Positions 57,791 through 64,000 of a stretch of 64,000 nt of DNA are shown piece after piece. The number at the start of each line of letters is the position of its first letter. Position 1 is the stretch's first letter. The position numbers and the translations under genes are program-made. The DNA comes from SZAS-79 sp965279075 (GTDB lineage Bacteria > Pseudomonadota > Gammaproteobacteria > Burkholderiales > SG8-39), in the NCBI GenBank assembly GCA_965279075.1, contig CBDIHI010000011.1:248001-312000 (forward strand), in the 5' to 3' direction. The notes beneath the pieces were generated by a model. It was not told the origin of the DNA and ran no database searches. It worked only from the letters and a program-made list of their open reading frames with translations.

Positions 57791-58630
57791 ATGGCAACCC
57801 ATGTCGCAACCATAGGCTTCGACTTCGACGCGATGTCAGGCTTCATCTCGCGCGGGCTGACCAGCCCCACGCCGATTTCGCGCGGCGAATTCGGGCCGGT
57901 CGCGGTCCCCCGCATCCTCGCGCTGCTCAAGAAGTACAAGGTGCGCTCGAGTTGGTTCGTGCCGGGCCATACGCTCGAGACCTACCCGGCCGAATGCAGG
58001 ATGATCTTCGACGCGGGCCATGAGATCGGCCACCACGGCTGGACGCACATGCCGCCCAACGACATGACCCGCGAGCAGGAGGAGGGCGGGCTGGTCCGGG
58101 CCAACGAGGAAATCCGCAAGCTGACCGGGCGGTACGCCCGCGGCTACCGCTCGCCGTCGTGGGACCTGTCACCGCACTCCGTGGAGTTGCTGCTGAAGCA
58201 CGGTTTCTTCTACGAGAGCAGCATGATGGGTAACGACCACATGCCCTACCGGATCCGGCAGGGCGACATCATCGAGCTGGAGAAGCCCGCCGTGTTCGGC
58301 AGGGAGACCAGGCTGATCGAGATGCCGGTGAGCTGGACGCTCGACGACTACCCGCACTTCGAGTTCCTGCGCACCAAGGCCACGGTGCTGCAGGGTCTGA
58401 TGAACGCCGAGGCGGTGCTGGGCAACTGGATCGCCGATTTCCAGTACATGAAAAGCCTGACCGACTGGGGGATCCTGAACTACACCTTCCATCCTTTCGT
58501 GATCGGGCGCGGACACCGCATGGTCGTGCTGGAGAAGCTGCTGCGCACGCTTGCCGAGGAGGGCGCGACCTTCCTCGCGATGGAGGATGCGGCGGATATC
58601 TACGACAGGAAGTACCCCCACAAGGGCTGA
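57791..58630 (+). CDS. Polysaccharide-deacetylase-fold (NodB/PuuE-like) hydrolase
   Basis: A 279-residue NodB-fold protein without a signal peptide, so cytoplasmic. The metal site is visible as Asp11/Asp13 (GFDFDAMS) and the H82-x3-H86 pair (HGWTH), followed by GYRSPSWDLSPHS. Cytoplasmic members hydrolyse amides such as allantoin (PuuE) rather than polysaccharides. In this operon it probably cleaves a C-N bond of an intermediate (inference). It starts 11 nt after the SDR stop. Confidence 0.85.
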   Translation: MATHVATIGFDFDAMSGFISRGLTSPTPISRGEFGPVAVPRILALLKKYKVRSSWFVPGHTLETYPAECRMIFDAGHEIGHHGWTHMPPNDMTREQEEGGLVRANEEIRKLTGRYARGYRSPSWDLSPHSVELLLKHGFFYESSMMGNDHMPYRIRQGDIIELEKPAVFGRETRLIEMPVSWTLDDYPHFEFLRTKATVLQGLMNAEAVLGNWIADFQYMKSLTDWGILNYTFHPFVIGRGHRMVVLEKLLRTLAEEGATFLAMEDAADIYDRKYPHKG

Positions 58631-58643
58631 ACGAGGAGTGGCA

Positions 58644-59441
58644 ATGCAGACATTCAAGACGCGCGACGGCATGCAGGTGGCGTATTACGTCGACGACTTC
58701 ACGGACCCGTGGACGCAGCCCGACACGCTGCTGCTGCTGCACGCGGCGATGGGCAACTCGCGCCGCTGGTTCAGGTGGGTCCCTCCGCTGTCGCGCCGGT
58801 TCCGCGTGGTGCGCATGGACCTGCGCGGGCACGGGGCGTCGCAGTTGCCGGCCCCGGACCAGGACTTCTCGCTCGGGCACCTCGTCGGCGACGTGCTGGA
58901 GCTGCTCGACCTGCTCAAGGTGAAGATCGCGCACGTGGTCGGGAATTCGGCGGGGGGCTACGTCTCGCAGCAGCTCGCCATCCACCACCCGGAGCGCGTC
59001 AGGACGCTGGCGCTCTATGGATCCACGCCCGGCCTCAAGAACAGCCACGCGCTGACGTGGATCCCGAAGGTGAAGGAGGTCGGCCTGAAAAAGTTCCTCT
59101 CCGACACGATCGACGAGCGCTTCGACTCGAATGCCGACCCGGCGCTGGTGAAGTGGTTCATCGGGCAGGCGGGATCGAACGACCCGGCCTTCATCGCGCG
59201 TTTCGTCACGCACATGACCACGCACGATTTCATGGACGACGTGGCGAAGATCAGGTGTCCCACGCTGATCGTCGCGGCCGGCAAGGAGAAGATCGGCCAC
59301 GCCAGCGCCTACGACGACATGCACAAGCGCATCGCGGGGTCCGAACTCAAGCTCTTCGACACCGGCGCGCACAACATCTGCGACGGCTACCCGGACCAGT
59401 GCGTGGCCGGCCTGCAGGCTTTCCTGGCGGCTAAGGCCTGA
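58644..59441 (+). CDS. Alpha/beta hydrolase
   Basis: A 265-residue alpha/beta hydrolase. The nucleophile is Ser102 in the GNSAGG elbow, the oxyanion region is LLLHAAMGNSRRW, and the catalytic His is in TGAHNICDGYP. It resembles ring-fission hydrolases and enol-lactonases (PcaD-like). GAGGAG precedes the ATG. Last gene of the operon; its end overlaps the convergent DapA-like gene by 11 nt. Confidence 0.88.
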   Translation: MQTFKTRDGMQVAYYVDDFTDPWTQPDTLLLLHAAMGNSRRWFRWVPPLSRRFRVVRMDLRGHGASQLPAPDQDFSLGHLVGDVLELLDLLKVKIAHVVGNSAGGYVSQQLAIHHPERVRTLALYGSTPGLKNSHALTWIPKVKEVGLKKFLSDTIDERFDSNADPALVKWFIGQAGSNDPAFIARFVTHMTTHDFMDDVAKIRCPTLIVAAGKEKIGHASAYDDMHKRIAGSELKLFDTGAHNICDGYPDQCVAGLQAFLAAKA

Positions 59442-60411
59442 CCAGCCCGGCGGCGACGAGGATGGCCCTGCATTCGGCCAGTTCCCCGGCGCCGGCCTCA
59501 CCCAGCGGCGGCCGCGTGCCGCCCGTGGCCATGCCCATGATCCCGGTCAGGGCCTTGGACAGCGCGATGTGGTGGAAGCCCCGTGCGAAATAGCGGCTCT
59601 GGAGCTTTCCCGCGATCGCGACGATGCCGCGCACCTCAACGGCGGCTGCGGCGTAATCCCCCGCGAGCACGGCCTGCATGAACCGCCCGCAACGCGGCTG
59701 CGCCGCGCTTTGCACGAACAGCGGCCGCGAGGCCCCGAGCAGGAAATCCGGCGTGCGCCCGTCGGCAAACGCCGTCTTGCCTGAGAGCATGGTTTCCTCG
59801 AGCGAAGTCGTGACGCAGATCCGGTCGCCGACCCGCTCCATCATGGCCGCGTAGCTCGGGAAGTCCGCCGTGGTGTTCTGCACCCCGCACAGGTTCTCGA
59901 TGGGCAGCAGCGCCTCGACCTGCTCCGGCGCCAGGTAGTAGCCCAGTTCGGACAGCGTCGTGCTGTAGGCGAACAGGCCGATGTCGATGCGCGAGGCCAC
60001 GGATTCGTAGAAGGCGCGCACGCCGTCCGCGGTGCGGGGGCCGTAGTAGGGAGGCCACACCATGACGGCATCCGCGCCGGCGGCCTCGGCGTGGCGCGCG
60101 AGGTCGATCGTCGTCCGGGCACTGGTGTCGGAGCAGCCCACCACGACCGGCACCCGGCCGCCGGCGGCCTCGATGACGACCTCCGTGACGCGCTTCCTTT
60201 CCGCGTCCGTCAGCGTCCAGAACTCCTGGTGGATCGAGTGCACCGACAGGCCGCCCACGCCGGGCAGCGCGAGGGTGGCCGCCACGTTCGAGCGCAGTCC
60301 GGGCTCGTCTATCTCCCCATCCGGGCGAAACGGGGTGTACAGCACGGCGAAGTAACCGCGCAGGGTATCGCGCACCCAGTCGCGGGCTTCGGAGCGGGCG
60401 TATTTCGGCAT
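59431..60411 (-). CDS. DapA/NAL-fold protein lacking the Schiff-base lysine
   Basis: A 326-residue TIM-barrel protein of the dihydrodipicolinate synthase/N-acetylneuraminate lyase family: FAVLYTPFRPDGEIDEPGLR start, VVVGCSDTSARTTIDLARHA and DAVMVWPPYYGP. In the family strand 6 reads GIKE, whose Lys forms the Schiff base with pyruvate or keto acid. Here it reads GVQN, with Gln178 in that place. The GTS(G/A)E substrate loop is replaced by SVHSIHQEFW. It cannot use the classical lyase mechanism; a different reaction or binding role is likely. Single gene. Confidence 0.82.
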   Translation of the reverse strand: MPKYARSEARDWVRDTLRGYFAVLYTPFRPDGEIDEPGLRSNVAATLALPGVGGLSVHSIHQEFWTLTDAERKRVTEVVIEAAGGRVPVVVGCSDTSARTTIDLARHAEAAGADAVMVWPPYYGPRTADGVRAFYESVASRIDIGLFAYSTTLSELGYYLAPEQVEALLPIENLCGVQNTTADFPSYAAMMERVGDRICVTTSLEETMLSGKTAFADGRTPDFLLGASRPLFVQSAAQPRCGRFMQAVLAGDYAAAAVEVRGIVAIAGKLQSRYFARGFHHIALSKALTGIMGMATGGTRPPLGEAGAGELAECRAILVAAGLVRP

Positions 60412-60493
60412 CCGTGATCTATACCACAGGCGCCTGCCCGGGGCCCCTCAAGGTTTCCTCCGGTCCGCGGCTGCGGTTGCCTGAGCCGCCCGT

Positions 60494-61741
60494 TCAGTCC
60501 GGCGGTTTCGTCCCCGTGACGATGCGCGCGTTCCGCTCGAAACTCCAGTAGGCCACGGCCCAGTCGATCAGCACCACGAGCCGGTTACGAAAGCCGATCA
60601 GGAAGTAGATGTGCGCGAACAGCCAAACCAGCCACGCCGGGTAGCCGGAGATCTTCAGCCCGCCTATCATCGCCACCGCCGCGTTGCGGCCAATCGTGGC
60701 CAGCAGCCCATAGTCGACGTACCGGAAGGGCTTCAACTCGCGGCCGCGCAATCGTTCCATGACGCAGCGGGCCGCGTAGCGCCCCATTTGCTTCGCGGCC
60801 GGGCTGATGCCGGGCACGGGCTTGCCGTCGCTGCTCGCCGCGGCAAGGTCGCCGATCACGAAGACTTCCGGGTGCCCAGCCACTGAAAGGTCCGGGCCGA
60901 CCGGCACGCGTCCCGCGCGGTCGAGCGGGACGCCGAGCGATTTCCCCAGCGGGGAGGCCGCCACACCGGCGGCCCAGATCACCGTCTTCGCGGCGATGCG
61001 CTCCTCGCCCAGCATCACGCCGTCGGCGTCGATGCCCGTGACGCGCGAGCCGGTGCGCACGTTCACGCCCAGGCGCACGAGCTGCCGCCGCGCCTTGTCG
61101 GAAAGGTCCTGCGGGTAGCTTGGCAGCACGTTGGGCGTGCCTTCCAGCAGGATCACCCTCGCCTCGTGCGAGTCGAAGCGCCGGAACTCGCCCCGCAGCG
61201 TGTGCCGCGCGATCTCGGCGAGCGTGCCCGCCATCTCCACGCCGGTGGCGCCTGCGCCGATGACGGCGAAGGTCAGCCACGGCGAGCGCTGCGCCGGGTC
61301 TCCTTCCCGTTCGGCGCGCTCGTAGGCGGTCAGGATGCGGCGGCGGATCTCGAAGGCGTCGTCCAGCGTCTTCAGGCCCGGCGCGACGCGTTCCCAGTCG
61401 TCGTTGCCGAAATAGCTGTGCGTGGCGCCGGTCGCGACGATCAGCGAGTCGTACCCCACCTCGCTTTGATCCTCCAACACGACCTTGCGGCGCGCCGTGT
61501 CGATCCCGCGAACGTCGGCCATCAGGACGGTGGCGTTCTGCTGGCGGGCAAGGACCTGGCGGATGGGCGCCGCGATCGCGGGCGCCGACAGGCCCGCGGT
61601 GGCGACCTGGTAGAGGAGGGGCTGGAACAGGTGGTGGTTGGCGCGATCGATGACGGTCAAGCGCACAGGGGCCCCGTCGAGCCCCTGCGCCGCGAACAGG
61701 CCGCCGAAACCGCAGCCGAGGATGACGACATGATGTGCCAT
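60494..61741 (-). CDS. ndh: Type II NADH dehydrogenase (NDH-2)
   Basis: A 415-residue single-subunit NADH:quinone oxidoreductase. Two dinucleotide sites (VVILGCGFGGLFAAQGL and FAVIGAGATGVEMAGTLAE), the AAGVAASPLGKSLGV segment and a C-terminal amphipathic membrane anchor (AWLVWLFAHIYFLIGFRNRL). It passes electrons from NADH to quinone without pumping protons. An in-frame start 5 codons upstream (61756) is possible. Confidence 0.92.
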   Translation of the reverse strand: MAHHVVILGCGFGGLFAAQGLDGAPVRLTVIDRANHHLFQPLLYQVATAGLSAPAIAAPIRQVLARQQNATVLMADVRGIDTARRKVVLEDQSEVGYDSLIVATGATHSYFGNDDWERVAPGLKTLDDAFEIRRRILTAYERAEREGDPAQRSPWLTFAVIGAGATGVEMAGTLAEIARHTLRGEFRRFDSHEARVILLEGTPNVLPSYPQDLSDKARRQLVRLGVNVRTGSRVTGIDADGVMLGEERIAAKTVIWAAGVAASPLGKSLGVPLDRAGRVPVGPDLSVAGHPEVFVIGDLAAASSDGKPVPGISPAAKQMGRYAARCVMERLRGRELKPFRYVDYGLLATIGRNAAVAMIGGLKISGYPAWLVWLFAHIYFLIGFRNRLVVLIDWAVAYWSFERNARIVTGTKPPD

Positions 61742-61810
61742 GGCAGTGGGCGCCATTCTAGTCCCCGGCGCGTTACCATGGGCTTCGCAAACCCCCGCGG
61801 AGCATCACAG

Positions 61811-62215
61811 ATGCAATCGAAAGACGCCTTGCGCGTCGGCCTCGTCGGCACCTACCGGATCGTGGTTGCCAACGAGCACACGGCGCCCTTCGTCGGCAGC
61901 GGCAAGGTGCGCGTGCTGGCCACGCCGGTCATGATCAACCTGATCGAGGCGGCGGCGCTGGCCTGCTGCGAGCACCTGCTGCCCGAGGGCCACCAGTCGC
62001 TCGGCATCCACCTCGACGTGCGCCACATCGCCGCGACGCCGGTGGGGATGGCGGCGACGGCCACTGCCGAGCTCGTCAAGATCGACGGCCGCACGCTGAC
62101 CTTCCGTGTCGAGGCCCGCGACGAGCAGGACCTGATCGGCGACGGGCTGCACGAGCGCGTCATCGTCAACGTGGAGCGTTTCGACCAGCGGGTGCAGAAG
62201 AAGCTGGCCGGCTGA
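61811..62215 (+). CDS. FlK-like hotdog thioesterase
   Basis: A 134-residue hotdog-fold protein matching the fluoroacetyl-CoA thioesterase group. The catalytic triad Thr/Glu/His of FlK (42/50/76) corresponds to Thr38, Glu46 and His72 here with the same spacing, in LATPVMINLIEAAAL and DVRHIAATPVGM. Most relatives hydrolyse small acyl-CoAs other than fluoroacetyl-CoA. Single gene, convergent with the cupin gene. Confidence 0.85.
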   Translation: MQSKDALRVGLVGTYRIVVANEHTAPFVGSGKVRVLATPVMINLIEAAALACCEHLLPEGHQSLGIHLDVRHIAATPVGMAATATAELVKIDGRTLTFRVEARDEQDLIGDGLHERVIVNVERFDQRVQKKLAG

Positions 62216-62216
62216 C

Positions 62217-62585
62217 CTATCCGGCGCTGCGGTCGCTCACGACGTAGTGCTTGCTCACCGGTTCCAGCACCTCGAACAGTCCCTTGAACCCGGCGGGGAT
62301 CACGCCCGCGTCGCCAGGGCCGAACTCTTCGGCGCGGCCGGTCTGGCCGGTGATGCGGATGCGGCCTTCGAGCACGTGGAAGAACTCGTCCTTGCCTTGC
62401 GGGAAGTCGATGTTCCACGCGCCGGCCTCGCAGCTCCACACGCCGGCGGACAAATTGCCCGAAGGATCCGTGTACAGGTTCAGCGTCGCGCGCCGCGGGT
62501 TGCCGCGCACGAGGCGCGCGGGCTTCGGGTAGTCGATCTCCGGCGTGGCCGGCAGGACGTTGAAGCTGAGGACCTTGTCGATCAT
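62217..62585 (-). CDS. Cupin-domain protein (DUF861-like)
   Basis: A 122-residue single cupin. The metal-site strand reads EFFHVLEGRIRITGQTG, and the second motif is FGPGDAGVIPAGFKG; DUF861 relatives include ureidoglycine aminohydrolase-like proteins. It is divergent from the EamA gene and has no obvious metabolic partner. Confidence 0.82.
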   Translation of the reverse strand: MIDKVLSFNVLPATPEIDYPKPARLVRGNPRRATLNLYTDPSGNLSAGVWSCEAGAWNIDFPQGKDEFFHVLEGRIRITGQTGRAEEFGPGDAGVIPAGFKGLFEVLEPVSKHYVVSDRSAG

Positions 62586-62650
62586 GGGGGGCTTTGGGTG
62601 GTTTGCAGTGCAGCGTTCATTCTAACCTTCGCTCGGCTACGATCCGGCGG

Positions 62651-63541
62651 ATGAACCCGACCCGCAAACCTCTCGATGCGTCCGCCATCTCGCTGATGGT
62701 CCTGCTGTGCCTCATCTGGGGCCTTGGCCAGGTCGCCGTGAAGCTCGCGACCGAAGGCGTTTCTCTGTTGACCCAGGCGGCGATCCGCTCCGCCGTGGCG
62801 ACCGTGCTGCTGTTCGCGTGGACGCGCTTTCGCGCGATTCCGCTGTTCGGGCGCGACGGCACGCTGTGGCCGGGCATCTTCGTGGGCATCCTGTTCGGGG
62901 CCGAGTTCGTCTTCATCTTCCTCGGCCTCGGGTGGACGGATGCCGCCCGCATGGTCGTATTCATCTACCTGTCGCCGTGCTTCACGGCGATCGGCCTCGC
63001 CTGGTTCGTGCCGAGCGAGCGCATGAACGCACGCCAGTGGGCGGGGGTGTTGCTGGCGTTCGGCGGCCTGGTCATCGCGTTTGCCGACGGCTTCTTCTCG
63101 TCGCGCGGCACGCTGATGGGGGACGTGTTCGGGTTGCTGGCCGGCCTACTGTGGGCTGCGACCACGGTGCTGATCCGCGCGACCAGTCTCGCCTCTATCA
63201 GCGCCGGCAAGACCCTCTTCTACCAGCTCGGCGTGTCGGCGGTGATGCTGGCCGCTCTCGCCGTGGCGCTGGGCGAACCGGGCGTCACGCGCCTGACGCC
63301 GGTGGTGGTGGCTAGCCTCGTCTTCCAGTGCGTGGTGATCGCCTTCCTGTCCTACCTGGGCTGGTTCTGGCTGTTGACGCGCTACATGGCCTCGCGCCTG
63401 TCGGTGTTCGCCTTCATGACGCCACTCTTCGGCGTAGCCGCCGGCGTGCTGATGCTGGGCGAGCCGGTCACGGCCGCTTTCCTCGGCGCCGCAGCCCTGG
63501 TCGGGGCGGGGATTTTCCTAGTGAACTCGGGCGGCAAGTGA
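62651..63541 (+). CDS. EamA/DMT-family transporter
   Basis: A 296-residue ten-helix EamA protein (LLCLIWGLGQVAVKLATEG, YLSPCFTAIGLAWFV, FAFMTPLFGVAAGVLMLGE). The ATG at 62651 is chosen as it precedes the first helix closely. Substrate unknown; fourth EamA-type gene in the window. Confidence 0.88.
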   Translation: MNPTRKPLDASAISLMVLLCLIWGLGQVAVKLATEGVSLLTQAAIRSAVATVLLFAWTRFRAIPLFGRDGTLWPGIFVGILFGAEFVFIFLGLGWTDAARMVVFIYLSPCFTAIGLAWFVPSERMNARQWAGVLLAFGGLVIAFADGFFSSRGTLMGDVFGLLAGLLWAATTVLIRATSLASISAGKTLFYQLGVSAVMLAALAVALGEPGVTRLTPVVVASLVFQCVVIAFLSYLGWFWLLTRYMASRLSVFAFMTPLFGVAAGVLMLGEPVTAAFLGAAALVGAGIFLVNSGGK

Positions 63542-63605
63542 ACGGTCAGCGTAGTGTCCGGTCGAACGTTGATCGGGGAAGGGAACCACTTTTGGGAGCC
63601 GGAAC

Positions 63606-64000
63606 ATGATGAAGCTCATCGCATTGGCAGTGGCAGCCGTGCTGCTCGGGGGCTGCGCGGCCGTTCAGCAGCGACCGGTGCTCTACCCGAACGCGAAGCT
63701 CAAGCAGGTCGGCGACGCCAGCGCGCAGAAGGACGTGGACGAGTGCGTGGCGCTGGCAGAGAACGCCGGCGCGACATCCGGCGGCAGCGCGGCGGGCCGT
63801 GGCGCCGCCCGGGGTGCGGCGGTGGGCGGGGCGGCCGCAGCGGTCGGCGGCCTGATCCGCGGACGCAACATCCTGGGTGACGCGGCGGCCGGGGCCGCGG
63901 TCGGGGCCGCCGCGGGGGCGGCCGGCGGGGCCTTCAACGACGGCGAAGGCAGCCCGGTGTTCCGCAACTTCGTCGGCCGGTGCCTCGCCGAGCGTGGCTA
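63606..64000 (+). CDS. Glycine-zipper lipoprotein, C-terminus beyond the window
   Basis: 131 codons are visible from an ATG at 63606 (a second ATG follows directly). The signal peptide ends in the lipobox LLGGC, so the Cys would be lipidated. It is followed by a Gly/Ala-rich glycine-zipper region (GAAVGGAAAAVGGLIRG and GAAVGAAAGAAGGAF) that probably inserts in or spans the outer membrane. The window ends before the stop codon, at FVGRCLAERGY. Confidence 0.8.
   Translation, partial: MMKLIALAVAAVLLGGCAAVQQRPVLYPNAKLKQVGDASAQKDVDECVALAENAGATSGGSAAGRGAARGAAVGGAAAAVGGLIRGRNILGDAAAGAAVGAAAGAAGGAFNDGEGSPVFRNFVGRCLAERG

Noticed and set aside
52856..57809. Very long open frames (521 and 836 codons) on the minus strand across the ligase/PrpD region
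   Set aside because: Low-complexity Arg/Ala/Gly/His composition and exact overlap with well-supported plus-strand genes; an effect of high GC content.
55955..58630. An 891-codon plus-strand frame across PrpD, SDR and deacetylase genes
   Set aside because: Only its last 279 codons (from 57791) are a real protein; the rest is an out-of-frame shadow of the two preceding genes.
1..64000. CRISPR arrays, tRNA or rRNA genes, prophage modules
   Set aside because: No regularly spaced repeats, no tRNA-like cloverleaf ends or rRNA sequence noticed, and no phage structural genes apart from the single Bro-N-like domain.

Overview
The window is about 64 kb of GC-rich, gene-dense bacterial chromosome with no rRNA, tRNA, CRISPR array or intact insertion sequence that I can see. 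The gene style points to a soil or freshwater betaproteobacterium, probably Burkholderiales. The main reason is the large number of stand-alone periplasmic binding proteins of the Bug/TctC (tripartite tricarboxylate transporter) type. Supporting signs are a tandem glycine riboswitch in front of a dadA-type dehydrogenase, an SWIB-domain basic protein, AtuA-family genes and many CoA-type catabolic enzymes. Taxonomy is inferred from gene content only. Nine Bug genes (one cut by the window edge) and one Bug fragment are present, with no TctA/TctB membrane partner anywhere in the window.

Layout. 1-4.7 kb (minus): a tightly packed operon of Rieske oxygenase, glutamine-synthetase-like ligase, 2Fe-2S ferredoxin, FAD amino-acid dehydrogenase and Bug protein, which looks like an oxidative route for an amine. 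4.8-10.1 kb (plus): a complete Liv-type ABC importer with an orphan LolD-like ATPase at its end. 10.1-17.8 kb: MazG-like and crotonase genes (minus), then FAH-family hydrolase, RidA, Bug, a membrane-anchored Bro-N-like protein, amidohydrolase, FAD oxidoreductase and Bug (plus). 17.8-20.9 kb: an eroded region with a muconolactone-isomerase-like gene, a fossil GGDEF C-terminus, a Sel1-like gene, a degenerate GGDEF membrane protein, broken ybaK and Bug genes and a dispersed 61-bp repeat. 20.9-25.7 kb (minus): six near-contiguous genes headed by a pseudo-receiver/adenylate cyclase fusion, followed by a small Cys-rich protein, AtuA in two pieces, a DUF455 ferritin-like protein and a Bug protein. 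25.8-28.0 kb: CoA-transferase and Bug. 28.0-31.9 kb (minus): PdxH, an APH-type kinase, an atypical enolase and a D-2-hydroxyacid dehydrogenase, each overlapping the next by 4 bp. 32-42 kb: SWIB protein, fructose-bisphosphatase, TauD-type dioxygenase, several DMT/MFS transporters, HtpX, a GMC oxidoreductase and a frameshifted rhlE. 42.5-44.2 kb: a chimeric sensor/response-regulator gene and a second degenerate GGDEF gene. 44.1-45.6 kb: dadA under a glycine riboswitch. 46.6-59.4 kb: a Crp/Fnr-type regulator facing a 12-gene catabolic operon with three Bug proteins, two MmgE/PrpD proteins, two SDRs, a hydroxyacyl-CoA dehydrogenase, a CMD-family protein, an acyl-CoA ligase, a polysaccharide-deacetylase-fold protein and an alpha/beta hydrolase. 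59.4-64 kb: a DapA-fold protein lacking the Schiff-base lysine, NDH-2, a FlK-like thioesterase, a cupin, a DMT transporter and a partial glycine-zipper lipoprotein.

How it works together. Most of the region appears devoted to capturing small organic acids or amines with dedicated binding proteins and degrading them through short, translationally coupled operons. The most notable leads are the kinase/atypical-enolase/dehydrogenase operon, the cyclase-led AtuA operon, the 12-gene PrpD/Bug operon, the Rieske/GS-like operon and several signalling proteins whose key catalytic residues are missing.
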